A stretch of DNA of 64,000 nucleotides, taken from VFMC01 sp040380855 (GTDB lineage: Bacteria; Actinomycetota; Acidimicrobiia; Acidimicrobiales; Ilumatobacteraceae). This document shows, piece by piece, positions 33,419 through 43,027 of the stretch. Position 1 is the stretch's first letter. Every line of letters starts with the position of its first letter. The position numbers and the translations under genes were made by a program. The DNA is taken from positions 93,459-157,458 of the forward strand of contig JBEIIG010000001.1 of NCBI GenBank assembly GCA_040380855.1, given 5' to 3'. The notes beneath the pieces were generated by a model. It saw only the letters and a list, made by a program, of their open reading frames with translations, did not search any database and was not told where the DNA came from.

Positions 33419-34861
33419 TCAGCTGCGGCTGCGGTAGGTGGCGCCGCCCTGTGCGGTGGCGTCCTTGTTCAGCCGCTTCGACAGGTGCAGGCCCTCGAGG
33501 ACGAACTCGACCGCAGCGGCCACTGCCGCAGGCGACTCGTCGCCGCCGGTGAGCGACTGCACCGAGGTGCGCAGCGCCGGAACCTGCTCGAGCAGCCGGG
33601 CCTCGTCGGCCGACGGGATGTCTTCACCGGTGTGGGCGATGGTGCCCTCTTCGAAGGCGCCCACCACATCGCGCACGAGGTCGGGCGTGATGCGCTCCTT
33701 GTACACGGTGAGCACGGCGCCCTTCACGAGGTTCTCGAGGATGATGCCGTCGCGGCCCTCCTCGAGCGACTCGATCTCGATCTTGCCGCCCGACGACGCA
33801 GCGAGCGCATCGAGGTCGCACACCCGGGCGACGACGCTCTGCTCGCCGGCCCGCAGCCCGCGGCGCAGCGCATTGGCACCGAGCACCTCGAGGTTGCTCA
33901 CCGACAGACGAACGCTCACACCGCTGCGCTGGTTCACCTGGTTGCTCGACCGGGCCATCTGGCTGAAGGTGGCCACCACCCGCTCGAGGTAGTCGGGCAC
34001 CCGCACGGTGATGCCACCCACCGAGGCGGGCCGCGCCTCTTGACGCATGATCTCGACCTCGGTGTCGGCGTCGAGCGGGTAATGGGTGCGGATCTGGCTA
34101 CCGAAGCGGTCTTTCAGCGGGGTGATGATGCGACCGCGGTTGGTGTAGTCCTCGGGGTTGGCGCTGGCCACCAGCATGATGTCGAGAGGCAGCCTGATCT
34201 TGTAGCCGCGCACCTGCACATCGCGCTCTTCGAGCACGTTGAGCAGGCCCACCTGGATGCGCTCGGCCAGGTCGGGGATCTCGTTGATGGCGAAGATGCC
34301 ACGGTTCGTGCGGGGCACCAGGCCGTAGTGCAGGGTGAGTTCGTCGCTGAGGTAACGGCCCTCTGCCACCTTGATCGGGTCGACCTCGCCGATCAGGTCG
34401 GCGATCGACGTGTCGGGGGTGGCGAGCTTCTCGCCGAAGCGGTCGCTGCGGTGCACCCAACTGATGGGCGTGTCGTCGCCGTTCTGGGCGACGAGGTCGC
34501 GGGCGTGCTTGCTGACCGGGTTGTACGGGTCGTCGTTGATCTCGCTGCCGGCGACGACGGGCATCCATTCGTCGAGCAGGCCGGTGAGCGAGCGGATCAT
34601 GCGGGTCTTCGCCTGGCCGCGCTCGCCGAGGAAGATCACGTCGTGGCCGGCCAGCAGCGCGTTCTCGAGCTGCGGCATCACGGTGTGCTCGTAGCCCATC
34701 ACACCTTCGAACAGCGGCTCGCCTGCAGCGATGCGCGCCACCGCGTTGCGCCGGATCTCTTCTTTCACCGGCACCGACTGCCAGCCCGACGCACGCAGGG
34801 CACCGAGGGTGGCGGGCAGCGTTTCGGGAGGCGTGGGGGGTGCGGCGGCAGGCGAGCTCAT
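33419..34861 (-). CDS. MoxR/BchI-type AAA+ ATPase
   Basis: 480 residues. P-loop GERGQAKT (79-86), Walker B region IFAINEIPDLAERIQVGLLNVLEERDVQVRG (typical magnesium-chelatase-subunit style) and sensor ASANPEDYTNRGRIITPLKDRFGS. These ATPases couple with VWA proteins; the VWA gene at 29727 is the likely partner. Promoter TAGGGT is 7 bases from the ATG at 34861. The intact P-loop is unusual in spelling (GxRGxxKT) but this is common in the subfamily as I recall it. Confidence 0.85.
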   Translation of the reverse strand: MSSPAAAPPTPPETLPATLGALRASGWQSVPVKEEIRRNAVARIAAGEPLFEGVMGYEHTVMPQLENALLAGHDVIFLGERGQAKTRMIRSLTGLLDEWMPVVAGSEINDDPYNPVSKHARDLVAQNGDDTPISWVHRSDRFGEKLATPDTSIADLIGEVDPIKVAEGRYLSDELTLHYGLVPRTNRGIFAINEIPDLAERIQVGLLNVLEERDVQVRGYKIRLPLDIMLVASANPEDYTNRGRIITPLKDRFGSQIRTHYPLDADTEVEIMRQEARPASVGGITVRVPDYLERVVATFSQMARSSNQVNQRSGVSVRLSVSNLEVLGANALRRGLRAGEQSVVARVCDLDALAASSGGKIEIESLEEGRDGIILENLVKGAVLTVYKERITPDLVRDVVGAFEEGTIAHTGEDIPSADEARLLEQVPALRTSVQSLTGGDESPAAVAAAVEFVLEGLHLSKRLNKDATAQGGATYRSRS

Positions 34862-34868
34862 ACGAGCG

Positions 34869-34874
34869 ACCCTA
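34869..34874 (-). promoter_or_regulatory. -10 element of the AAA ATPase gene
   Basis: TAGGGT on the minus strand, 7 bases before the ATG at 34861. Confidence 0.5.
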
Positions 34875-34931
34875 CCGCGACGCAGCGGGCCGGTTCCCCT
34901 CGCGGCCCGACCGTGACGCGAGCCACACGGC

Positions 34932-34937
34932 TACGCT
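34932..34937 (+). promoter_or_regulatory. -10 element of the GH2 gene
   Basis: TACGCT, 6 bases before the GTG at 34944. No ribosome binding site is present, consistent with a leaderless message. Confidence 0.5.
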
Positions 34938-34943
34938 GCCAGG

Positions 34944-37046
34944 GTGGACCTGAGCGGCACCTGGCGGGCTCGGCCGGCCGACGACGACCTGCGGCGCAGC
35001 GGTGTCGGACTCGAATGCGACGATCACGACTGGCCGAGTGTGGCCGTTCCCGGCCACTGGCGAGCGACGGCCGAGTTCGCCGACAGCGATGGCCCCGTGC
35101 TGTACCGCCACCGCTTCGAGTTGCCCGAGCCCGCCGACGACCGGCGCGTCTGGGTGCAGCTGGGCGGCGCGTTCTATCAGGCCGACGTGTGGCTCGATGG
35201 CGCCTACCTGGGCGACCCCGAGGGCTACTTCGTGCCGTCGGCGTTCGACATCACGGCCCTCGCCCGCCTCACCGACCAGCACGTGCTGGCCATCGAGGTG
35301 TCGTGCCCGCGACAGGCCTCGACGGTGAACCGACGAACGCTCACCGGCACGTTCCAGGGCGGCGCGGCCTTCCCCGCCGAGTGGAACCCGGGGGGTCTGT
35401 GGCGCCCGGTCACGATCGGCGCCACCGGCCCGGTGCGCATCGACCGCTGCCGAGTGCTGTGCCGCGACGCCAACGACAGCCGCGCCCACCTCCGCCTCAC
35501 CACACGGCTCGACAGCGATCGCGCCTGCCGGGTGCAGGTGGCCACGGTGGTCGACGGCGATGTCCTGAACGAACACGACCAGTCGCTCGCCAAGGGCAGC
35601 AACGAGCTGGCCTGGAACCTCGACGTCACCAGCCCCCGACTGTGGTGGCCGTGGAGCTTGGGCGAGCAACCGCTCACTTCCGTGGCCGTCGAGGTGCGCC
35701 TCGACGGTGTGCTGAGCGATCGGTTCGAGGTGCTCACCGGACTGCGCCAGGTGGCCTTCGACGACGGCGTGCTGTCGGTGAACCGCGAACGCTTGTTCAC
35801 CAAGGGGGTGAACGTCCTTCCCACCCACGCCGATCCGGCGACGGCCACCGCGCTCGACATCCGCCGAGACATCGAGCTGGTGCGCGACGCCGGCCTCGAC
35901 CTCGTTCGCGTGCGTGGCCACGTCGCCCGGCAGGAGTGGTACGACGCAGCCGACGAGCTCGGTGTGCTGGTGTGGCAGGACATGCCGCTGAGCGGCCGCT
36001 ACGTGCGCACGGTGCGCCGCCAGGCCGTCGAGCAGGCCCGCGGGATGGTCGACGTGTTGGGGCACCATCCTTCGATCGCGCTGTGGTGTGCACACGACAC
36101 GCCCGAGGTACGCGGGTGGGCCCAGCAGTTGCCCACCTGGAACAAGACCATCCTCGACCGGTGGGTGAAGCGGGCGCTCGAGAAGGCCGACGAGTCGCGG
36201 CCGGTGCTGGCCCACAGTGGCGTGCCGCCACATCTGCCCCAACTGGCGAGCAGCGACAGCAGCCTCCGGTTCGGATGGGGCCGCGGCGAGGTGCGCGACC
36301 TCGCCGGCTTCGCAGCGGCGATGCCCAGCATGGTGCAGTTCGTCAGCGACTTCGGCGCACAATCGGTGCCCGACTCGTGCGAGTTCGTCGATCCTGCCGA
36401 GTGGCCACGGCTCGACTGGCGCGCGTTGGTGCACGAATTCGGCCTCGACCTCGGGCTGATGGAGCGGTATGTACCGCCGGCCCGCAGTGCCAGCTTCGCT
36501 GCATGGCGCGACGCCACGCAGCAGTACCAGGCGCTGCTCGTCCGCCGCACGATCGAGACGCTGCGACGGCTGAAGTACCGCCCGACGGGCGGGTTCTGCC
36601 TCTCGTCGCTCGCCGATGCCGTGCCGACCATCTCCACCTCACTGGTCGATCATCGTCGGCGCCCGAAGGCAGCCTTCCACGCCGTGGTCGACGCGTGCCG
36701 TCCGGTGATCGTGGTGGCCGACCTGTTGCCCGACACCATCAGTCCCGGCGCGTCGATGACGGTCGACATCCACGTGGTGAGCGACCTGCACCGACCCCTG
36801 CTCGGGGCGCGCTGCACGGCCACACTCGGTGTGGGCGGCGAGTCGACGGTGGTGCACTGGCTCGGCGACATCGGCAGCGACACCTGCCAACGAGTCGGGT
36901 CGGTACACATCACCGCTCCCGATGCGGGATGCGACATCGTGCTCGACCTGTTGCTCGAGTTCTCGGCCGACGGAGCACCCGTCGATGGCGCCGAACACGC
37001 GGGCGAGGTCGTGACCAATCGTTACCGCACCACCGTGGTCCGCTGA
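34944..37046 (+). CDS. Glycoside hydrolase family 2 protein with altered catalytic residues
   Basis: 700 residues, GTG start. Sugar-binding domain at 1-160 (LYRHRFELPEPAD, GAFYQADVWLDGAYLGDPEGYFVP), an Ig-like domain to about 270, then the TIM barrel (LFTKGVNVLPTHAD, VRVRGHVARQEWYDAADELGVLVWQDMP). In beta-mannosidase/glucuronidase relatives the acid/base lies in HPSI-LWCGNNE; here it reads HPSIALWCAHDT (375-386), with Thr at the Glu position. The nucleophile motif SEFG is SDFG (468-471). Both catalytic Glu are thus replaced, so hydrolysis is doubtful. No signal peptide. Target sugar unknown. Confidence 0.85.
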   Translation: MDLSGTWRARPADDDLRRSGVGLECDDHDWPSVAVPGHWRATAEFADSDGPVLYRHRFELPEPADDRRVWVQLGGAFYQADVWLDGAYLGDPEGYFVPSAFDITALARLTDQHVLAIEVSCPRQASTVNRRTLTGTFQGGAAFPAEWNPGGLWRPVTIGATGPVRIDRCRVLCRDANDSRAHLRLTTRLDSDRACRVQVATVVDGDVLNEHDQSLAKGSNELAWNLDVTSPRLWWPWSLGEQPLTSVAVEVRLDGVLSDRFEVLTGLRQVAFDDGVLSVNRERLFTKGVNVLPTHADPATATALDIRRDIELVRDAGLDLVRVRGHVARQEWYDAADELGVLVWQDMPLSGRYVRTVRRQAVEQARGMVDVLGHHPSIALWCAHDTPEVRGWAQQLPTWNKTILDRWVKRALEKADESRPVLAHSGVPPHLPQLASSDSSLRFGWGRGEVRDLAGFAAAMPSMVQFVSDFGAQSVPDSCEFVDPAEWPRLDWRALVHEFGLDLGLMERYVPPARSASFAAWRDATQQYQALLVRRTIETLRRLKYRPTGGFCLSSLADAVPTISTSLVDHRRRPKAAFHAVVDACRPVIVVADLLPDTISPGASMTVDIHVVSDLHRPLLGARCTATLGVGGESTVVHWLGDIGSDTCQRVGSVHITAPDAGCDIVLDLLLEFSADGAPVDGAEHAGEVVTNRYRTTVVR

Positions 37047-37086
37047 GCCGCCCCAAGAATCGGGGCGCCCATACAGGCCTCGGACG

Positions 37087-37488
37087 TCAGTTGGAGTCGG
37101 TGGTATGGACGACGAGCACCGAGCACGGGGCGCCCTTCAGCACCTGTGCCGCCACATCGTCGGTGAACTGTCCATTCACCACCAGACCGCGGTTGCCGAC
37201 CACGATGAGATCGGCCGACGTGGACGTCGCCACATCGAGGATTGCGGCCGCCGCCGGCCCTTCGACGACGTGGGTGGTGGCGGGCTTACCGGCCGCCGTG
37301 CCCAGTGCATCGGTGAGGTGCTGCGCGTCGCGCCGAGCGACACTGCGCCCCTGCTCATCGGTGCTGCCGATGGCATACACCAGGTGCAGATCGGCGCCGG
37401 TGACACGGGCGAGCTCCATGGCCCGCCGGCAGGCTGCGAGTGCCGTCGGGTAATAGCTGACCCCGATGACGATGGTCGAATCGCTCAC
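37087..37488 (-). CDS. Universal stress protein family
   Basis: 133 residues, GTG start with GGGGGT 6 bases before it. UspA fold: VIGVSYYPTALAACRRAMELA at the start and LIVVGNRGLVVNGQFTDDVAAQVLKGAPCSVLVVH at the end. The ATP-binding G-x2-G-x9-G(S/T) pattern is only partly kept, with an unusual insertion-like VVNGQFTDD, so ATP binding is uncertain. Convergent with the GH2 gene. Confidence 0.8.
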   Translation of the reverse strand: MSDSTIVIGVSYYPTALAACRRAMELARVTGADLHLVYAIGSTDEQGRSVARRDAQHLTDALGTAAGKPATTHVVEGPAAAAILDVATSTSADLIVVGNRGLVVNGQFTDDVAAQVLKGAPCSVLVVHTTDSN

Positions 37489-37610
37489 TGTGAACCCCCA
37501 AGAAACGTTGGAACGACTGCCAGAGTGTGCCCCACCCGGAACACGCTGTAAACAGGCTGTCGCGTGACACTTCGCACGTCCGGTCGGGTGGGTGATACGC
37601 GGACGTCTCG

Positions 37611-40334
37611 TCAGGCGCTGCGATCGGCAATGATCCGGTCGAGCGTGGCGAGAACTGCCGCAATGGTGTCGGGCAGTTCGGCACGCTCGAGTGCAGCAGC
37701 ACCCGCCATCGTCTCGGGGTCGACTTCAATGCCCACCCGGTGGACCAATCGGAAGTAGTCGAGGCCTGTGTAGTCGGTCCAGGTGAAGTTCACCTGCTTG
37801 GCCACGTCGGGTGCGACGGTGAGCAGCAGGGGCATCAGCGCCACCGTGTGCACCGCGGCCGGAAAGAGGTGGCGACGCTCGAGGAGTTCGGCGAGTTGCC
37901 CGCGGATCTCGAGGAGTTGCTCGACCGTCGGCGTCGTGTGGCGCATCAGCAGACCCATCGCGTAGCGCTCGACGGTCTGAGTGGTGTCGGAGAGGTGGGC
38001 TGCGCCGAGCCCGCGCGACTGCACGGCGGCCTCGCGTGCCACCACCAGGGCACGGTCGAGATCGCTGATCGTCAGGGCCCAGGCGAAGTAGTGGAGCGTG
38101 GTGGACAGCTCGATGGGATCGCCCACCTGACGGGCCAGCGCGAGCAGTACGTCGCCTTCGGCTACCAGTTCGGCGAGTTCATCGGCGGGAACTGTCTCGG
38201 CGAACTGTCGGTAGAAGGTGGCCAGCAGTCGAGTACGGCCGATGATCAGCCGCGCCGTCGTCGTGTCGTCGGGGAAGCTGTCGACGTACGAGAGCGCGTG
38301 CCGCCAGTCGCCGCCCGATTGCAGCAGCGCCAACGCCTGGAGTGTGGCGACGGGCAGGTTCGACGCGCAGAAGCGCGCGGGCACCCCACCGAGCGGTTCG
38401 AGCTGCAGGCGCTTGCCGCCACGGAAGAAGTCGGCGTACGTGCCGTAGGCCGCGCACAGCGCGGCGTCGGCGGTCGAGTCGTCGTTCAGCGCGAGCGGTC
38501 GCACCCAGTCGAACACCTCGAACACCGGCCGGAAGAACGCATAGCGCGCCACCGCCGCCACGATCGAGTGGGCTCTGTCGTGCTGGCCGGTCCCGAGTGC
38601 GTGCGCGACCGCGACGCGGAGGTTGTCGACCTCGGCGGCGAAGCGACTGAACGTGGCAGCGATCCGATTCCGATCGCCGCGCCGTGGCAGCCCTCGAGCG
38701 AACGAGAACATCCAGGCGAGGTGCCGATCGCGGACCTGGCCGATCGTGTCGGTCTCGACGAGGCGGTCCTCGGCGAACTGACGCAGCGTCTCGAGCTGGT
38801 GGTAGCGGGTGCCGAGCGGGGTAGCGGCAGCCACCACCATCGATCGCGACACGAGCCGATCGACGATGTCGATCAGGTCGAACTCGTCGAGCCCGGTCAC
38901 TGCCGTCAGCCCGTCGATGAGCGTGCCGCCGGCGAACACCGCCATCTGGTCGAACACCTCGCGTTCGTCGTCGTCGAGTGCCGCGTACGACCACTCGACG
39001 GTGGCCCGCAGCGTGCGGTGCCGCTCGGCGCCCGAACGCCCGCCGCGCAGCAACCGGAACCGGTCGTCGAGCCGGTCGTCGATCTCGGCCGGGCTCATCG
39101 AGCGACACCGTGCCGCAGCCAACTCGATCGCCAGGGGGATCCCGTCGAGCCGAGTGCACATCCGTCGGATCACATCGGCCGCTGCGTCGACGTCGAGGTC
39201 GGGACGCACCGCTCGTGCTCGCTCGCAGAACAGCACCACCCCGTCGTCGGCGGGGAGCGAACCGATCGGCACGAGTTGTTCGCGCCTCAGCCCGAGCGCC
39301 TCGCGGCTCGTGCACACCACCCTGATCTTCGGGCAGGCTGCGATCAGCGCTGTCACCAACTCGCGAGCCGCATCGAGCACGTGCTCGCAGTTGTCGACCA
39401 CCACCACACCCGACGCCGTGGTGAAGCGATCGGTGAACGACTGCAGCGGCGTGCGCCCGGGCGCCTCGCGGGCCCCCACCGCCGCCATCGCTGCCGGCAC
39501 GACCGCGGTGTCGGAGGTGGCTGCCGTGAGATCGATCCACCACGCCCCTGACGGAGCATGGCCACCGTCGCCGGTGCCCGCGGGAGTTGCGGCCGACGCG
39601 GTCGATGCCACCTCGAGCGCGAGGCGGGTCTTGCCCATGCCGCCCACGCCCACCAGGGTGACCAGCGGGCTGCGGTCGAGCGCGTCCCAGACGGCCATCA
39701 GTTCGTCGGCTCGGCCCACCAGATCGCCCTCGACCGGTGGCAGCGACTCGCCGTTTCCTCCGTGGTCGTCATCGGTGCTGTTGCCCGAAGCAGCCGGTGG
39801 AGCGATCGGCCCGACATCGGCGATGCCTGCGGCGGCGACTGCATGCGCGTGATCGGGTGACGCGAAGCCGGCGAGGCTGACGGCACCGACCGGCCGGAGC
39901 TGCAGACCCTCAGGGGCTCGATCGGTGAGCAACGCTGCCGTCGCACTCGACACGAGCACTGCACCGGCCGGGCACGCCCCGAGCAACCGCGCCAGACGGT
40001 TCACGGCGGTGCCGAACAGGTCGCCGTCGCGCGGATAGACCACACCGGTGTGCACTGCTGCACGGACTCGGACACCGTCGGCGTGCTGCCACGCGGCTGC
40101 ACCGATCGCCTGCTGGATGCTGGTGGCCGCACCGACCGCGGCCACCGGGTCGTCGAACACGGCGATCATGCCGTCGCCCGTGTGCTTGAACACCGTGCCG
40201 GCAGCGGCTTCGACGACCCCGCGCACGAGTCGGTCGTGGGCCTCGAGGTCGGCAGCCATGGCCGCTTCGTCGGCGTTCCAACGGCGCGTCGAGTCGACGA
40301 TGTCGCTCATCACCAACGACACCAACGAACCCAT
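37611..40334 (-). CDS. Adenylyl cyclase-STAND ATPase fusion, third of three tandem copies
   Basis: 907 residues. Class III cyclase domain (about 1-170) with the metal Asp in MSDIVDSTRRW, KHTGDG, and DGDLFGTAVNRLARLL, all canonical catalytic residues kept. A 40-residue Gly/Asp-rich linker follows, then a P-loop GVGGMGKTR, Walker B VVVVDNCEH, CTSREALGLR and GIPLAIELAAARC (NB-ARC/AfsR-like STAND), and about 400 C-terminal residues of helical repeats. No LuxR or SARP DNA-binding end is seen. The ATG overlaps the stop of copy two by one base (TGATG). Confidence 0.85.
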   Translation of the reverse strand: MGSLVSLVMSDIVDSTRRWNADEAAMAADLEAHDRLVRGVVEAAAGTVFKHTGDGMIAVFDDPVAAVGAATSIQQAIGAAAWQHADGVRVRAAVHTGVVYPRDGDLFGTAVNRLARLLGACPAGAVLVSSATAALLTDRAPEGLQLRPVGAVSLAGFASPDHAHAVAAAGIADVGPIAPPAASGNSTDDDHGGNGESLPPVEGDLVGRADELMAVWDALDRSPLVTLVGVGGMGKTRLALEVASTASAATPAGTGDGGHAPSGAWWIDLTAATSDTAVVPAAMAAVGAREAPGRTPLQSFTDRFTTASGVVVVDNCEHVLDAARELVTALIAACPKIRVVCTSREALGLRREQLVPIGSLPADDGVVLFCERARAVRPDLDVDAAADVIRRMCTRLDGIPLAIELAAARCRSMSPAEIDDRLDDRFRLLRGGRSGAERHRTLRATVEWSYAALDDDEREVFDQMAVFAGGTLIDGLTAVTGLDEFDLIDIVDRLVSRSMVVAAATPLGTRYHQLETLRQFAEDRLVETDTIGQVRDRHLAWMFSFARGLPRRGDRNRIAATFSRFAAEVDNLRVAVAHALGTGQHDRAHSIVAAVARYAFFRPVFEVFDWVRPLALNDDSTADAALCAAYGTYADFFRGGKRLQLEPLGGVPARFCASNLPVATLQALALLQSGGDWRHALSYVDSFPDDTTTARLIIGRTRLLATFYRQFAETVPADELAELVAEGDVLLALARQVGDPIELSTTLHYFAWALTISDLDRALVVAREAAVQSRGLGAAHLSDTTQTVERYAMGLLMRHTTPTVEQLLEIRGQLAELLERRHLFPAAVHTVALMPLLLTVAPDVAKQVNFTWTDYTGLDYFRLVHRVGIEVDPETMAGAAALERAELPDTIAAVLATLDRIIADRSA

Positions 40335-43027
40335 CAGCCACCACCTTCTGCAAGCACGCCAGCCCGAGCGATCGACCCGTCGAGCGCTTGGAGCGTCGCC
40401 ATCATCGCGTCTTCGAGGCTCATGGTGCTCGCCTGCCGGCCGATCGCAGCGCGGTCGAGCGTCGAGTCGGCATCGATGCGCCGGCGCACCACGGCCGGCA
40501 TTCCCATGCCGGTGAGGCGGACCATCGCCTCCTCGATCAACGCGGCGGCGGGGCGGTCGTAGACGGAGAGGAGCCGAGTGGCGCCGCGCATGATCGCCCC
40601 CAACAGGAAGAGGTGATGCTTCTCGAATGCCTCGACAAGCGCAGCCTGCAACTGCGGCGCCACCTCGACCACGGGAACGAGACCGTGGGCCGCTGCTGAA
40701 CTGCGTGCCATCAGCAGGATCGCGCCGGCGCGCTCGGCAAGGTAGCGGGCCCCGATCTGCTGGGCGATCTCGACGCCGGATCGGGCGTAGTCGATGGCTG
40801 GCAGCGGGTCGAGGTCGACGAGCGTGTAGGCCGCGAAGTACGACGCGTGTGCGATCAGATGGTGATCGCCGAGACGCCGGGCGCGTTCGAGGTTGGCGAA
40901 GGCGACGTCGACCGCTTCGTCGGGTCGGTCCGGTTCAGGGACACCCTTGCCCCGGCGGATGATGAGCGCGAACACGAGTCCGCACGACACGAGACACAGA
41001 CCTGCTTCGTCGGATGGGCGTACCTCGTCGAACAGATCGACCGCATCGGCCCAGGCGCCGTTGGAGACGAGGTGGTCGAGCTGGAACCATCCCAACTCGG
41101 CGCGTGTAGCCAGCAGCGCTCTCGGTACGCCCGCGACCGGGATCTGGCGGCCCTGTTGCCCGTCACGGTCCTCGATCACATGTGCTCGGAACGCTGTGCA
41201 CACAGCGGCGTCCTCGGTCCAGCCTCGGTCGTGGCGGAGGGGGTGCACCCAGTCGGCCACCTCCCAGGCGGGCCGGTCGACCGCCAGCAGCGCGATGTCG
41301 GCGACGACCTGCTCGGCAACGGGGTGGTTGCCGGTGGCGACGGCATGGGCCACCCCGACGCGGAGGTTGTCGAGATCGGCGGCGAACCGAACGAAGGCAT
41401 CCGCCGCACGCGGTGTGCCCAGACCGGAATGGACCTGTCGGGCGAGACCGCTGATCCAGTCGAGGTGACGATCGCGGACCTGGCCGATCGTACCCGCTTC
41501 CACCAACTGGTCCTCGGCGTACTGACGGAGTGTCTCGAGTTGGTGATAGCGGGTGCCGAGCGGCGTTGTCGCGGCCACCACCATCGAACGGGCCACCAGG
41601 CGGTCGACGACATCGAGCGCGTCGAACTCGTCGAGCTCGGTCACCACTGCCAGACCATCGACCAGCGTTCCGCCCGAGAAGACCGCCATCTGATCGAACA
41701 CTGCACGCTCGTCGGTCTCGAGCAGCGAGTACGACCATGCCACTGCGGCCTGCAACGTCCGATGCCGCTCGACGCCGCTGCGTCCGCCACGCAGCAGGCG
41801 AAACCGGTCGTCGAGTCTGCTGTCGATCTCGGCCGGGGTCATCGACCGGCATCGCGCGGCGGCCAACTCGATCGCCAACGGGATCCCGTCCAATCGGCGA
41901 CACAGTTGCTCGATCACCGGGCGAACAGCCTCCACGTCGAGATCTGGTCGAACTGCCAGCGCCCGCTCGGCGAACAGGGCCATCCCGTCGACCATCGGTA
42001 ACGATCCGATCGGCGCGATCTGTTCGCCGCGGACGCCGAGGGCCTCACGGCTGGTGCACACCACACGCACGTCGGGTGCCGCACTGCGTATCGCTGCCAC
42101 CGCATCTCGAGCAGCATTCAGCACGTGCTCGCAGTTGTCGATCACCACCAGCGCCGAAGCCCCGACGAAGTGATCGCTCAGGGCCTGCAGCGCTGTTCGA
42201 CCAGGCGCCTCGCGCGCACCCACGGCAGCCATCGCCACCGGCACCACCGCCTCCGGCGCAGTCGCTGCCGACAGATCGATCCACCACGCCCCATCGGCGA
42301 ACGATTGGGTTGCCCCGGCGGCCACTTCGAGCGCCAGCCGAGTCTTGCCCATGCCACCCACACCGACGAGGGTGATCAGTCGAGCCCGATCGATCGCGGT
42401 CCAGATGGCCGCGAGTTCGTCGTCGCGGCCAACGAGTTGATCGTCGATCGTCGGCAACGATCCGCCCCGACGCCTCGTTCCGTCGGTGGCAGTGGCGAGA
42501 GCATCGATCTCCACCAAACCGGCGCCAGACAACGCATGCACCGGCTCGGACGCGGTGAACCCGCTGAACGTCACCTCACCGAGGGCTCGCACCTCGAGGT
42601 CGTCGGGAGCGCGTTCGGCGAGCAGCACTGCGACGGCGTTCGACACGAGCACCGCACCCGACGGGCAGGCGCTCAAGATGCGGGCCAACTTGTTCACCGC
42701 AGTGCCGAACATGTCGCCATCACGCTCATAGACGACACCCGAATGCACCGCGGCGCGCACCTGCAACCCCTCGGACTGGCGCCAGGTGGTGTCGCCGACA
42801 GCGCGTTGGATACCGGCCGCAGCGCTGACGGCGGCCACCGGGTCGTCGAACACCGCGATCATGTCGTCGCCCGTGTGCTTGAACACCGTGCCGGCGGCGG
42901 CTTCGACCACCCCGCGCACGAGTCGGTCGTGAGCCTCGAGGTCGGCGGCCATCGCCCCTTCGGCCGCATTCCACCGACGCGTCGAATCGACGATGTCGCT
43001 CATCACCAACGACACCAACGACCCCAT
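40334..43027 (-). CDS. Adenylyl cyclase-STAND ATPase fusion, second of three tandem copies
   Basis: 897 residues from the ATG at 43027 (MGSLVSLVM, identical to the start of its neighbours). Same layout as the other two. In the metal loop the sequence is KHTGDDMIAVF instead of GDGM, the only copy with this change; the six canonical cyclase residues are still present. The ATPase core is GVGGMGKTRLALEVAAG, VVIDNCEHVL, CTSREALGVR. The C-terminal repeats differ from those of both neighbours. Coupled on both sides by TGATG. Confidence 0.85.
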   Translation of the reverse strand: MGSLVSLVMSDIVDSTRRWNAAEGAMAADLEAHDRLVRGVVEAAAGTVFKHTGDDMIAVFDDPVAAVSAAAGIQRAVGDTTWRQSEGLQVRAAVHSGVVYERDGDMFGTAVNKLARILSACPSGAVLVSNAVAVLLAERAPDDLEVRALGEVTFSGFTASEPVHALSGAGLVEIDALATATDGTRRRGGSLPTIDDQLVGRDDELAAIWTAIDRARLITLVGVGGMGKTRLALEVAAGATQSFADGAWWIDLSAATAPEAVVPVAMAAVGAREAPGRTALQALSDHFVGASALVVIDNCEHVLNAARDAVAAIRSAAPDVRVVCTSREALGVRGEQIAPIGSLPMVDGMALFAERALAVRPDLDVEAVRPVIEQLCRRLDGIPLAIELAAARCRSMTPAEIDSRLDDRFRLLRGGRSGVERHRTLQAAVAWSYSLLETDERAVFDQMAVFSGGTLVDGLAVVTELDEFDALDVVDRLVARSMVVAATTPLGTRYHQLETLRQYAEDQLVEAGTIGQVRDRHLDWISGLARQVHSGLGTPRAADAFVRFAADLDNLRVGVAHAVATGNHPVAEQVVADIALLAVDRPAWEVADWVHPLRHDRGWTEDAAVCTAFRAHVIEDRDGQQGRQIPVAGVPRALLATRAELGWFQLDHLVSNGAWADAVDLFDEVRPSDEAGLCLVSCGLVFALIIRRGKGVPEPDRPDEAVDVAFANLERARRLGDHHLIAHASYFAAYTLVDLDPLPAIDYARSGVEIAQQIGARYLAERAGAILLMARSSAAAHGLVPVVEVAPQLQAALVEAFEKHHLFLLGAIMRGATRLLSVYDRPAAALIEEAMVRLTGMGMPAVVRRRIDADSTLDRAAIGRQASTMSLEDAMMATLQALDGSIARAGVLAEGGG

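Noticed and set aside
33407..37453. A 1348-codon open frame on the plus strand spanning the AAA ATPase, GH2 and Usp genes
   Set aside because: It is the antisense or off-frame reading of well-recognised genes; the product is Arg/His/Gly-rich with no domains, as expected from 70% GC DNA.
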